Below are positions 11,236 through 25,065 of a stretch of DNA of 40,325 nucleotides, piece after piece. Below the pieces are notes generated by a model, which had not been told where the DNA came from, did not search any database, and saw only the letters and a program-made list of their open reading frames with translations. Made by a program: the position numbers and the translations under genes. The first letter of the stretch is position 1, and each line of letters begins with the position of its first letter. Source of the stretch: Verrucomicrobiaceae bacterium (lineage in GTDB: Bacteria; Verrucomicrobiota; Verrucomicrobiia; Verrucomicrobiales; Akkermansiaceae); assembly GCA_027487435.1 (NCBI GenBank), contig JAIYDP010000115.1, forward strand, positions 1 to 40,325, written 5' to 3'.

Positions 11236-14200
11236 CTACGAGTCCTTTGATAACAAGCAAGCGGTTCCTTTTAGGATCCACTTCTGCGGTGGATCGTCCG
11301 TCTTCAATTCGACGTCGAGGACATAGTTTTGCATAGTTCTGGACACAGTCTTGTAAACTGGACACGAGAAAGTGAGCGAGTCAGTCCTCTTCTCGGCAGT
11401 GGCCGCACAATGGATGACCGGAAGGGACGTGTGAAAGTTTCTAGAGGGCGAATCGACGATTTTGCACAGTTTTCTGTCCCAAGTAGCTCCTTCTAGAAAC
11501 ATTCCCGTGATCAGCGCACCCTCTGGCGCCGCATCTTTGACATCTTCTTTCTCAACTCTCGTTACCTCTGTTGATACAAAAACTTGGTCAAGGGCCAGAT
11601 TCAATTCTTTTCGCTTACCGCTCTCTTGGAGCACAGCAGTCAAGAACGCATGGGGGTTGAAAAAGCCAGATATCCAAAAGACGTGAGGTCGGCCCAGTTG
11701 AAGCCAATTTTTGAGCTGAAGGACACGATCCTGGTATGACGTCATCCACAGCCCAAGAGCTTTGATCTCCCATGATATCTTCCTTACTGCATCCGGTATT
11801 TTTGCATCATAGAATGCATTTATTGCCTGGGTTGTGCTTGCTGAGATGGCACCTGTTCCATTAACGGCACCCTGAATAGTAGCAATCAAATCCCGGAGTT
11901 TTCGAGTTACATTCTCCATCAGCCGCAATTCCTGCCTCAAGAAAATGTTGAAAGGCCGTGCACCTCCGAGTTTCTTCATCTTGTCATGTAAATCAGCGTC
12001 ACTGTCATAAAAATTTTCAGGGAGCCTTGACAAAATGTCAGATAGAACGGGCATCACTGTATCCTCTCGGGATAGAGATCCCAGACCCATGGATTCTTTC
12101 GGCTCGAGGTCAAGCAGTTGGGAAAGAAGGTTCGAGGACTCAATTTGACGAACAGCAATGTCCGCACTCGAGGACAAGCCAATGATCTCAGTTTCGTTCA
12201 CAAACGTTTGCGCGGAAAGATATTCGCGTATCCGAACGATGTCGTTTACAGGAGGGATACGAAAACCTCGGAAAAATTCGAACTCAGGATTCAAGATTTT
12301 GTTGCCAACCCACCTGTCACCATATGCAGAGAAAAGGCGCCGATCGAATTCGTCCGTGATCTTCCCTCCATACTGAATCTCGGACACCATGTATCTCATT
12401 GCATGCCAGCTTAGAGACTGACGCCGGCCCTCGTTTTGTCCGAAATGCTTGTGGAGATAGGAAAGGGATGCCACAAGATCGGTGTGATTGAACTCGTAGC
12501 AAACGTTCCATCCAATAGCGCCGAACTTGCGCCTCTCTTGAACGACAGCATGGAGCAAAGAAATCGAAAAGAGCATGGAACGCCACTCCGAAATCGTGTA
12601 GCTCTCGAGAAAATCTTGCGTCATCCAATTGAAAATTCTTTGCATCCCAGCTTTGATTCCAGAAGGAGGATCATTGGTCATCTTGATACTCATGTGCAAC
12701 AGATTGATAGGAAACTGGTCGTGAGGCTCTGTGGCAATCCACAAACGAAAGTTTGGATCAAGATCATCAGACCGAACCGCGCTCAACAGAGGCTCTAACT
12801 CATTCATGAATCTCAAGCCCAAATGACCATTTTGAAGAATAACCCAATGGCCTTGTGATACTGCATTCGTGATCATTCTCTTCGCGAGAGGTTCTTGCCC
12901 TTGTCCCATACTGATTGACTTGAGCTCAGCTTTCAGCTTCTTCGCCAACGATTCTATGATAGCCAAAGGATCAGATCCTTGGCTAAGAAGAAACAGAAGA
13001 GGGGTTCGAGAGTCCGACTCGATGTACACTTTGTCAATGTTAAGAGACGTAGGTTCGACAAATTTGGGACCCAGAATGGCTGAAATGTAAAGTCGCACGG
13101 CAGTGGAGGTCTTGTCTTCGCGAAGGCAACGAATTAGAAGCAGCCGCTGGAACTCCGTGAGGGGCCTATAATATTCTTCAATCGGTGGGATAGAAAGCTT
13201 CTCGATGTCATCTGCCTCGATCCACGATTGCCAATTCTGCTCATACAGCTTTAAACTCTCATCAAGCCTTCGAAAGGGAACACACGATGAAACCAGCTGT
13301 ACAACATTCAGCCAGCTGCGGTCTGAAATCCACTTCACAGGCTTCACCCTTTGAGTTGAAATGTCTAATGCAGACCCAGCCTTCAGAAACAATGAGTAGT
13401 CTGAAGGTGACACATTCCCTGCACTCAATTGGACGCGAAACGCAAGCAGGGAAAGGAAGAGCTGTCTGTGGCGCTCGTACAAGCCTCTGGAGAAGAAAGC
13501 AATGACCCTCATGGTCAGAAGATCAATGATAAATCCGATTCGCTCCTTCACTGTGAAAGCCTTTTGCGAGTCTGACATTGAATGGTCAAAGATGCGAAGC
13601 ACCTGAGCGAGTGAACATTGATACATAGAGAAGAAATTAGCCATGTCCATCATCACCATGTACAAGATGCTTCCTCTCGTCGCCACAGGACGGTAGTCTT
13701 CGCGAGCAAGAGATATCTTGAGCTTCGTGTCATTTGCTATCGTAAGCTTCTCTTTGGCATCTTTCACAGTTTCACGAGTTGTTTTCAAAACGGCTACGAG
13801 CGAGTCATCTTCAACAAGATTAGCTTTGCTTTTTGACAAACGATCTAGCAGCTGATCTTGAAGATCAACAATACGTTGTTGATTCTGAGAAAGCTCAATC
13901 AGCAGTGCCGATCGCTGCTCTTCAAGCTCAGCACGCTCATGCCTGATAACTCGGCTCAGAAGCTGCTCCTCCAGCCCTTCAAAAGTCACTTGGAAGTTGA
14001 TAACGGCGGTTTTGGCGTACATCTCAGGAGATATCACAGGGTTGGGCAATTTAGTGGAGAGGAATAGCCTGAAGCCATCCGCAACATCCACTTCCTTGTC
14101 GCCGAGCTGTGCCACAATGCTTTTCCCAATTTTCATGTATTGCCTTGTTAAGACTGCCTCGAAAGTAATCTCGATATCCTCATCGACATTTTCTATAAGA

Positions 14201-17200
14201 AGCGGCTTTCCACATGTAAGACAATCTTCGAAATAGTGCTTCAGTTTCGGATCTGAAATCGACGCAATCTTGAGATTATTTCCAATCTCGCGGTTCTTGA
14301 TCCAGCTCACCCCTTGTTCTTGTGGGTCAATCAAATACGGCCATTTGGTCCCTTTGGTTACAATGATCCCGTTAAACAATGACAGCTGGTCCTGAGGAAG
14401 GCCCTCAATTTGCCATTTCGAAGCGGCCTCCTCTTCAACCAAGAATTTTTCGACATCCAGGCTGTCACTGATTGCCAGATTCTTTTCGGCGCAAGTCTTG
14501 TATGCAATCTCTTTCCAGAGCTTGGTCCTGAATTCTGAATAGAATGGCCCAGAATAGGCGAGAACACAGGAACCGCATAGTACATCTCCAACGAGTCTGA
14601 GCAGCGCAGAGTGGAAGCTTCGACTCTGCTCAGTCCATCTGATCTTTTCCTCACTCAGTCCAGATATTAAAGCGTCGGCTGTGTCGATCCGAAACTTCGT
14701 CCTAGCAGCTTCCTCTTCAATAGCCATTTTCTCCGCCATGGCCTGGTCGAATTCATCTTTCATGCTACGCAGCTCAGCTTCCCTCATTTCAACTTCCATC
14801 ACAGCCTTCTGAAGTTTCTGATTTGCTCGTGCCAATCTCGCCTCCGTTACCCGCAATGCAGCAATCAATGGGGCAATATCAACAGCAACCAAATAGTAAG
14901 TCTTCATTGCACGAACCCACGAACAAAGCCCGGCAACATTTCCAGATGCCTTTTTGGCTGCATCATAAGTGAAATCATCCATGCTCAAGTAAGGCTCCAA
15001 GAGCTCCACAGTTTCCGCGTTGATTCTATCTTTGTCAAAACGAATAAGAGAATCGATAAAATCCATCTTGGCCATGAGCTGCAACGCGGTGCTGTATGAA
15101 TCTTTGTATTGTTTTCGGCCCTTAAGTTCCACCATTTGGATTTTTTCCAGTTTCCCTTGCTTTAGTATGATGACACCGTCCAAAATTCTCTTGATAAGAT
15201 CAGGAGGCTTCTTGAGCTGTTTCAGAGTCTGAATATCCCGAACAGATATGGCCTTCAATGCAGCTTCTGCCTCATCTAAGGCAGGCTTCGCTACAAGCAA
15301 GTCCTTTTCAGCCTTGGACTTGTCCTCTTCCACAATTCGAGCGTCTTCTGCTAACTGCATCTGAACAGCCTGAACTTCGAGCTTCTTTCTCTCTGCCTGC
15401 GCTGCATTGGCTGATATTCTTCCCATCATCGTATTCGTGCGAGTCCGCGACTCCGAGAGCACAGCTTCTGTTCCTCTCAACACAACCTTCATTTTCGCAA
15501 TATCCCTTGCTGCATCAAGCAATTTCGTGAGACCAGCCGTTATTCGAGAACTCTGCTCCCTCATGATTGAAGCCTTCTCGGTATAGAGTTTTCGATACAT
15601 TTCGAGCAAATAAAGAAACGACTTTGGCGTCAAGTGCACCAAACGCCTGAACCTAAGAAAGAAATCATGTGCGAGGCTCTTCGCAGCGATGTGAGTTGAC
15701 GCCAATATGCTCATCAGCTCCTTTTTCCTTCCAGAGGATTCAACTGCATCCCCGCCGTATTCAATGGCAGCATCGGATAAATGAAACTGTGCCACAGCTT
15801 GAAGGGCATCTTGTGTCCACGGATAAAACCAGTCGATTTGACAGCCACTAAAAATAGCAGGAAATTGTCTCGCGCGGGTTCTGAAGCGCTCTCCAACTGG
15901 AGAGAAGCAGAGCACAACGTGCAAATTCTGCCGGACACGTTCCAGGAAGAACTTGAAGAGAACGTCGTTGGTGTCCAACAAAGTTGGCCGCTCCATGGCA
16001 GCAACGTTGCGCATGTCTTGGATTAGGATCTCGAATTCATCACGCTGAAACAAGCCTGAAATTTCACCTGTTGCAAGAACAGAGTTTATATACTCGAGAA
16101 AGGCGTCCTCTTTAATATCGTTCTCAGTGAGCAAGAACATGAGAGACAGGCCCTTTACTCCGCTGAGACGAAATGCGCCCTTGATGTCATTGAGGAAGTC
16201 GTTCGTCGAGTAAGACTTCGACACATTAATCTGGAACAGCGAGCAATCACAAATAAATGAGGCCAGTTTCGCAAGACTTTGCCGTCCTGAGCCCCCAACA
16301 CCAACCAGCAACATATTGCCTCGATCCAACGACAGAACTCGGCAAATTCGGAGCAAATGCGCAATCGCATCCGTGAAAAACACCAAATTAATTGGACGAG
16401 TCTTGAACTGCTTTGACTCATTGCAGCGATCTTGCAATTGAGAGATTCGGTCAGCAATTGCCTTTTCATCCACGACGGCTTCATACAAATACCGAATTCT
16501 TATTTCCTCCAACTGAGGAACTCCATCGTCATCATCTTCGTCTTCGTCAACCAGCTCAGTGTGGGTTCCGTCCCCAGTGGCTTTGTCGCCCATGGTTACC
16601 TGCTCAATGTCCTTCATGAAGCTGACAAAATGGCGGGATCGCTCCCATCCGTCTGACAGCAAGCTAGCGCCAACTCCAGCAACTGCCACCGACTCGACAA
16701 AACTGGAAAACATGCTGCGGTCATCACTAGAGACAAGTTTATCGCCAAACACTCGGTCAACTTCATGCAGCCAGAGAGCAACAATGTAAGAAGGATCTGC
16801 ACATCGCCAAAGAAGACCCAGAAATGTTCCTTGGAACACTCGGCTCAGTTCCCGCATGTTGAAGATGTAGTGAGACTTCGCAGGTGTCGGCAAGAAATGT
16901 TCTTGCATCAGCTCGAGCAAGCTGACAGTCATTGATGGAAGCTTCTTAGCAACGTCAATGACATCGTTAGGGAATTCCAATGAGCGCATCTTCCACGACA
17001 GCATGGATCCAAAGATGGCCTCTACAGTTACAGACGTGGGCAAAGGAACTCCCAAAACGAAAAATTGCTTCTTGAGACGATTCGGAATATCGCCCGACAT
17101 TGGCCCCGAAGCGACCATTGCAGCGACGTAATTGAGGTCCTCGAATTTCTTTGCTTCTCCGGGCTTCTCCAAACTATACACAATACCAAGCTCCAGCAGC

Positions 17201-20200
17201 TGTCGAATGAGCTCACTTGATTCCTGATCGCCCCATTCATTTGACGCTGGGAGCGACAGGTCATCAATAAATAGAGTGAGCTTCTTTCCCCCTGCGGGCC
17301 CAAACAGACGCCCTTGCCTCTTCTCGACGCAACTTTCAAGGGTCTTCTGCATGAGGGCGGGAGTAGTTGCAAAGCTCAGCGCTGTCTTCTTAATAAGGCG
17401 ATCATCAGCAGCAGCGCTCTCTCTCAAGAGGAACTGCTCAATCACCGTCGTCTTTGCAGACCCCGATTTTCCGACAACCAAGACGGGGCCCAGACTCAAG
17501 AACCTCTTCATTAACGCGTGCATTCGAGTACTCTCTGCTGTGGGAACGAACAAAGAACTGTAGGAGAAGGAGCCCACTGGTGGTTCCCAAGCAGGAACTT
17601 GAGCAGTCCAACGGCGCCACTCCTGAGATTTTTCTACCAGACAAAAATCGAAAATATTTTCATCTTGTTCCAGGGGAGGAAGAGGAAGTGACAATGAAGG
17701 ATAAATGGAAGAGTATTTCATTCGATCAAAGGAATCAAGTACAGTGCCAAACGTCCACGCAAGTGCAAAAGAGATGGAATTTTGTATTGCTGTTGCGTCG
17801 AGCGATTCGTCGTCATCTAGTTCTTTCAACATGGAGCCAAGAGCAGAGAGAAATAATGAGACATATTGACCAGGGGTTAGCGAAATGAGAGGGCGAGCCT
17901 CAAAGAGGAGGAAGTCAAACAAGTTTGGGATCGTGTTGTCGAAGAAACTTTTCAAGATCTCCACAAGCGCAGGTTTCTTGGAAGCGAGCCAAGAAGCAAT
18001 CAACGGTCGATATCCAAGCGAAGAATCCGGCAAAAAGACTATTCCAGCCCGGCTGACTGTCGCTGGAGAGGCGTTATTCAAATTTTCGACCTCAAAGAGA
18101 AGTTTGGTATTCGACGTCATTGGAATACGATCGCCGTTGGCCAATGTCAGTAGCTTGTTGTCGTCCAACACAGAATTGAGGTTTTCGATCCAGATCGTGT
18201 CTACTGGGCCATCCAAGACGATCCAAGTGTTGTGGCTCCGAGTCCTCATCGCACGCCTCCAAATGCTTGAGAAGATCCCGTCCGTCCAGTCGTTCGAGAT
18301 CGGGTCCAACCTCCCAAACATTTGAGAAGTCGTAATGGCCTTTGGGTTCATTCGAACTTCTTTCGTTGGGACATCCAGTGCAGACAGGACTGCGACAAGA
18401 AGTGCAAGGCAAGCAGACTTTCCGACGTAGGGAGGTCCAACCAGCATCATGCCATGGCGCACAAGTGATGTGTCGTACAACTGACTTACTTTTGCGCTGA
18501 AAGTTGGAAAAAGCTGTAAATTGAGCTCAGCTGCACGACTTCGAAGCTCTCCCTCAAACTTGTCGTCCTTGACTTTCTCAGCAGATACACCAGGGAAGAG
18601 GTCATCCAGCAACGAGAGAAATAGTGGTACATCTTCGGCTACAAATTTCGAACTGTTCATCTCCCTCAGAGTCCGCATAAGAAGGAGTGTCTCGTCAGTG
18701 TTTGGGGCGGATCGCTTCGTGTTTCCAGCCGTCCGAAGTACAGAGAGAATATTTCGCAGTCCAAAATCATAGTGAGTCTGCTTTGACAGCTGCTGCTCAC
18801 AGAGTCGGTACAGGCTGTGGAATTTCCTTGACAATTCTTGAGATGTTTGGAATCCGGCAGCTGCCAGCCTCACTCGGATAATAATTGCTCGATCTGGCAC
18901 CATCATCGCGACCCCTCTGAACAATGTCTTGAGATTCTCGGGTAGTTCCTGCCGCCCTGCATACCCCGGATTTGTTGTGATGAAAAACCCAGTCCGCAAG
19001 TCAAGACGAATGAGTTGACCGTCAGTAAACGTAAAACTTTCTCTGCTCTCCCTCATTGCATTAAGGATGCATTGAATTTGCTGCGAGACAACGGACAAAA
19101 CCTCTAACTCGATTCGGTTGAACTCGTCAAAGTCACCCCAGCATCCACTCTGCGAGAGCCCTTTGAATATTTTGCCCAAAGCTCTGAAATCCATTTGATC
19201 AGAGCAATTAAACACAACAACAAATTTTCCTAGAGACCTTCCCAGATCCTTGACAGTCTCTGTTTTGCCAGTCCCTGCTGGCCCACTCGGAGCGCCGCCA
19301 TAAAAGAGGCCAACAGATTGTGCGAGACTTACGTAAGCCCTGTCAGTCAAAGGAGTGACGACTAGTCGTTCCCTACATCCAATGTATTCCAAGCAGTACA
19401 CGAATTCGACGTCAGTGATCTTGATCAACGTCCCCTTTTCATTCCAATAGAACCGACTCTGCTTTTGCCATTCAAAATCATTTGGATCCTTGATTTTCTT
19501 CTTCATGAGCTCCTCTGCGACATCTCTCAAGTGAACCTGGATAGTAATCAGAGTTTCTACTTTCATCCTTGTTAGCGGAATAAGCTGCGTTGCTGACAGT
19601 GCGGCGAGGTCCGATAGAATGTGGTCTTGCCTCTTGAGGCAATTCTGCATTGCCCCCTTTTCAGTCATGATCCTTCCGATGGAAGATTCAACGTCAGTTG
19701 TGAAATAAACTTGCAGAGCTAACAAAGCAGCTTGTGCTGGCTGTTTCTTGAGGACATGGCAGACAGTCGTGTGTGACACCTCTCTGACCGAGTCTGAGAT
19801 GACAGAACGAAGAGTGTCAGCCACAGAGGTCTCCAGGTTTTTGAGCCAATCTTCAACACTGCCCTCGGCCAAAAAGGAATTCAACAGAGGTAGCTGCTCG
19901 CCTTCGGATGAATGAATCCCAATAGCTAGGACTGGAGATTCTTTATCAAAAGAGATGCTGTTAACGTTGTCAAATATCGAAAGCAAATGAGGCTGAATCG
20001 CCTGAGGATCTGAGCTTTGTGAGAGAATCTCGAGCAACACGGGGTCGGAGACGAAAAAGAATCGAGGACAGACGTTTCTCTTCGTTTCCAAATATCCTGT
20101 AAGACTCCGCTGGCACATCTCAAGCTGTTCCGTCAAGTGGGGAAGCATCTGTTTGATGGAGTCATTCCCAATGCAATACTGAAGGACAAACCGTGTCTCA

Positions 20201-23200
20201 AACGCTTTCGAGACAAGCTTCATGTAGCTTCTGTCAATATTCTGAAATCGCTTCGCCTCTTGAGGCAGTTGCTTCGCGATATCAACAGAGGAGAACACTG
20301 CTTCCAAATAAATCCACATGCTCTGAACCACGACCCATTGCTCAAGAATCTCCAAAACAGTTGAGAGCTTAGCCACCCATCCAGACACAACGTCTTTGAA
20401 TGCAACACAGTAACGAGAATTGAGGAACGAACCTAAGACCATCTGGGCGTCTTCAAGCTTTTCAAGCATCTCTTGAGTTTCTTGTCCCTTTAAAATAATG
20501 GGACCGCGGTTCTTGAAGTTTGTAAAAGTGAAAACCTGCTCTGCCCATTCGTCTCCGATCGCGTTGAGCCTCGTCTCGAGTTGTAGCTCTTTGACAGCAA
20601 CGGTTGCAATCTCTTCGACTGTAATCTTATGCTCCAGCAGGTTGGCTGCAATGAGATGGCTTACTTTCATCAAATCCACGTCAACGGGGAGAGAAGACGA
20701 TGTCACCCGGCCGAGTTCTAACCAGTGACGGGGTCTCATGGCGCCAGTTGAAAGCTGCTTGAGGAGGGGGAAAAGTTCTTGAAACATATCCAAGGATTGC
20801 TTCGTCAGAGAGTGCGCAGGGTAAGGCCGGACAGATCGGGGGAGCCGCTTGTATTTGCCCCACAAGGAGTTCAGGTCGGAGACAAAGACATCAAGAGAAT
20901 GAGCAACGTCCGGCCAGCTAGTTGCCGATACAGAAGATCTGAAGGACTCGGCCTCAACAAAAAGTGCGTAAAGCTGATCCATTAATTGTAGCTCAGTTCG
21001 CATCCGCTCGAACTCGGGAAAAGAGGTCACAGGTAACGAAAAAAGCTCTTCGCCCCCGTTGAATTTCTTGAGCATCCCATCTTTTTGCGAAAAGACACCT
21101 TGAAATCGCTTCAATCGGACAATGGCATCTTCGGGCGAGATAGTGACGTCCACAGGGCCATTTTGATCGAAGTCGCTGCAGAGGAGACTGACGTCAAACG
21201 CAAATTCGCGCACATTCTCCGACAGTTGCTTTTTGAATCGATTCTGAACTATAACAAGGGACTCCTTGGCTGAAATGGAATATCTCACAAGCTTCTTCCA
21301 ACTGACTCGAAGATCTGACACAGATTCCATCTCGTCTCGCTCAAGTGCGTCGGATGAACGATGAAGGACATCATACATTCTCTCGACAGGGGATATAAAT
21401 GCGTCCACATCTGAGTCAATCCTCTGAATCTCCTCCAAAGTATTCATGACCGCCCGAATATCCTCCAGGTCCATTATCTCCCTGGAAAGCTCCGACGTTG
21501 CCATGCGGATCCATTTCATCACCCGCTCCAGCTCCGCTCTTGCGACAAGCAGCAAGCGGGAGGAGAATTCGCTCTTCCAGCCCCTGCAGAGTTGCTTCAA
21601 GCTGCTCTTCACAAAGTTTGTTGACAGCTTGAGAGGACCAAACTTATGAAAAACGGGCAGCTCGTCGACATGAGCTTCAGTCTCTGCATACCTCTCAAAT
21701 GCTTTGACGAATTCGTCCACATTTGGGTTGCTTTCCATGAAAGAAGACAAAGTCGCGGCACGGTCGTCCGTCCACAAGTTGCTCAAGCCATCAAAGGATT
21801 CTAAGTATTCCGACACATGCATCTTGGTCGCCTCAATGCTTCCGGTCAATTGAAGGACAGCTTTCACAATCACAAGGTCCCCGCCAAGACGATCAAATAT
21901 CCCGGCGCTCTGGACTTGGACTTGCCCAGCCACCGGAGGCCAATAGTTCAAGCGCTTGATGGACCGCAGCGTAATCACAACAGTTCTATTGATGGCCTCC
22001 TGCAATTCCTCAAGAGACGGGCTCACTACAATGTGGTTACCCTCAAGGACTACATCTACGTTGAAAAATGGATCTTCAATGCCTAAGAGCCCTCCACCAA
22101 AAGTTGGACGAATTCTATTTTTCAAATTGCGCAGCGAAGTTCGAAGTGAGCTCCTGAAAGAAACGTACAAGCGGTCAAACGTGCCATTGACGAGCGCTTG
22201 AATGGCGCTTGGGTGGACGACGACATCTAGATGATCTTCCGATACAGCGGAATGAGGAACGCGAATCATGTCCTCAAGAGCGTGCAGCACCTCCAAGTTC
22301 TTGTTGTTGAGGAAGACAGACCTCGACTTGACAGACGTCTCTTGTGCGCCGATGAATTCTAGCAGAGAGAACTGCTGATTCCTCGGGAGATCCAACAGTT
22401 GAGTCCTTGAAATGGTCCTCAGTGTCGTTGCAATTCGATTCTCTTCAATGTCGGCCGTTTTTTGGACCAAGTCGTCCAGACGATGGATAAAATGCTCCAA
22501 TTTCTCCAAGTGGCCGGAGAGCTCTAACGTCGACCACGTCAATTCGCCCTGCGCAGCCAAAAACTTTCCATCAATGAAGCTGATGTGGGACGAAAACAGT
22601 GCAGCAACGTTCGGCCGCAGCTTCGAATACACCCCTTCGCGAAATTTGAGCAGGTACTGAATGAAATTGAAATTACGTTGGAACGATGTATATTGTAGCG
22701 TGAGAGAGACTAGGGGGGGGGGTAAATCATAGCCCAGCAGCTTTAGCCTCTTCGCATCAGAGAGGACATAGCGCAGCTGTGGATGGACGTTGACTGCCAA
22801 CTCGATGGGCTTTCCCTGAGGGATGAGAGCCTGTGTGATGTTTTAGATACATGAACAATCGAAGATTTGAAAATGCTTGCATGAAGGGCGCTGCGGAGGT
22901 CCATTGCATGGGCTTCAAATGTGTCGATCCACATCTTTTCGAATTCTGAGAGAGCACGGCAGATGATGCCATGCCTTTTGAACACCGGCTTCGACTCCGG
23001 CGCCGCCATAATGGCAGCGTTTTCTCTGAACACGGCCATTGGATTCTCCACACGACGCCTCAGATGCGAAGACCACACAATGGCAGCCACTGTTGGCGAA
23101 TAATTCCGGACCCTAGGTGGGTCCTCTTTAAAGCTCTCGTATTCTTTCGCAATGGCCCCCAAGTCTCTTGAATATCGGCGGAAGACGTGAGCAATCTTCG

Positions 23201-25014
23201 CATCCATGTCTGCAATCATCGTGGCGCGCTTGGCAACCGAACGCAGCTCTTGAAGCACTGCAAGGGCGGCGCTGGTTGAAGGAAGTGTCTCAAATTGGGA
23301 GGAGACATACGTTGATGCGTGAGCCTCAATCTCGATCATAGCCTCGCAAAAGTGACGATAATCGCGCTCAAACAGGACTGACGTGTAGTCGAGCATATCG
23401 TATGGCTGACTTTTGAACCGTTCAAAAATCAGGAAGAACTCAACTGCGAAGGACTTCATGTCAATCAGCGCAACTCGCCTCATGCCATCAAACTGCTCGA
23501 CAGCCGTAAAGATTTCCACCAGCTGTTGCAGTCGAAGGACAAACAACTCAAACCGTCCGAAGATGAGGTTTTCACCGAAATCAAAAGGAAGAGACGTCTT
23601 TGCAGAGGACATCGCACCGCGCTTTGTAGTCGACGAATGAGGACGGACTGAGTGGCTTGACAAATCGCCATCGGACGAGCGAAGACGATCGCGCTCTGCT
23701 ATCGACTTCTCTTTGGCAAGGCGGTACTGCTCCTGAAAAGAAAGGTTTAGCGCAATGGCAGATTTGCATTTCGAAACAACATCTGCAGAGGGTTGCTGGA
23801 ATATGGAGCTTGGATGACAGATGAGCTCTCGACATCTCCTGATGATGGCGTTTGCAATGCGAACGAGGAGATCAGTCATATTCTGCGAAGAGCGGAGGTA
23901 ACTCGACACCCCCCGAAGGATGGCAAGGTGCTGAAAGAGAGAAGAGAGGACGTCCCGAATGACGGCAGTGGAGCCACTGGCGATGACGTCAAAGAAACGC
24001 TGCAAGGAGGACAAGAATTGCACATTGTCCTGGCTTGTCAATAGAATGAACACATAATGCATCTACCTTCGATTCACGAGCAGCGTCTTCTAAACGAAGA
24101 CGAAGGTTATCCCACGCGTTCATCAACACCGTTCCGGCCATGGAAATTCGAAGCTTCTGAATGACAACATCGAATTGAGGTTGAGTCAATTGCTCACAAA
24201 AGCAACTCAGCTGCGACGTTCGCTGCGCCCAAAACTCGAGCAGCTCAAAAGGTCCGTCCTCGCGACCACCATCGTCTCGACTTGTTTTCGCCAGGGCTGA
24301 CTCAATCTGCTTCGACCATTCTTTCAGCAACACTGGGCAAGTTAGTACTCAATCTATGAATGGCGGAAGAAAGTAAGTATAGCGGTGGCGTACCCTCGCC
24401 ATAGACGAGCACTTCCTCAGGACGCATTGACGGATTGATCAGTCGAGCGTCAGGACTTCTCAATTCAATTTCTTGTTCAGTCTGCTTCAGTGCGTCTCTG
24501 ACTGCAGCTGAATACGAGTGGAGGGCCGCTCCGAACTCTACCAACTCGTCTTCTGACGTATTTATGAGAAGGGACTCTGCTTTCAGCCACGGGTCAATAA
24601 AAGCACCCAGCATTTGATCGAGGCTCTATACGATTGAGCTCACAAAGTAAAAGAACAACATTAAGCACCCATGGCGAGGACTCGCCAACCGTTAAATCAG
24701 ATGCAATGGTCTGGGCACTGAGCTGCAACATCAAATCATGACCGTGGGAGAAATACCTCATCTTGATGAGACCGCAGGAAGAAGACACACTTCTGAAAAG
24801 GATTCAATGGTTCCATTGTTACCTTGATCATGTCATTACTGTCGTCGTCCACTTTGAACACGAACAAGCAGCCATGTCCACCCTTCCCAAGAAATCTATT
24901 TACAACTGACAAAGTGGAGCCATGAACGAATATTTCTTCCACAGAAGTAGCTTCAGGAAGTTCAAAGCTGAGAACTACTCTTCGAATGAGCCAGAGGTGA
25001 CGCTCATCAAACAT
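11236..25014 (-). CDS. DNAH5: Axonemal outer-arm dynein heavy chain, DNAH5/DNAH8 class
   Basis: Force-generating heavy chain of an outer dynein arm, corresponding to Chlamydomonas gamma and vertebrate DNAH5/DNAH8. Six exons: five short ones between 25014 and 22851, then one of 11,580 nt (22815-11236); total about 4,520 residues, close to the family norm. The tail (DHC_N1/N2) is followed by six AAA modules. AAA1 has GPAGTGKTET (about 19258-19283), AAA2 GPPYVGKSA (about 18420-18436), AAA3 GKSGSAKTT (about 17448-17476) and AAA4 GVGGSGRQSL (about 16273-16300). AAA1 continues with CSDQMDFRALGKIFKGLSQS and DEFNRIEL. The coiled-coil stalk and microtubule-binding tip follow, then AAA5-6 and a C-terminal region with FLEGATWDR. 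CSDQMDFR plus RMNPKAITTSQMFGRLD and WIENLNSVLDDNK is typical of the DNAH5/8 branch. The start MFDERHLWLIRR at 25014 is the first ATG. Class assignment is strong; orthology to DNAH5 versus DNAH8 is not resolvable. Confidence 0.96.
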
Positions 25015-25065
25015 AACTGTTTTGATGTAACTCTAAATTATTTAATTGTTAAAAATGACAGACTC

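Noticed and set aside
17454..18325. Two long plus-strand frames opposite the dynein heavy chain
   Set aside because: Antisense shadows of AAA2-AAA3 coding sequence, which is unambiguous on the minus strand.
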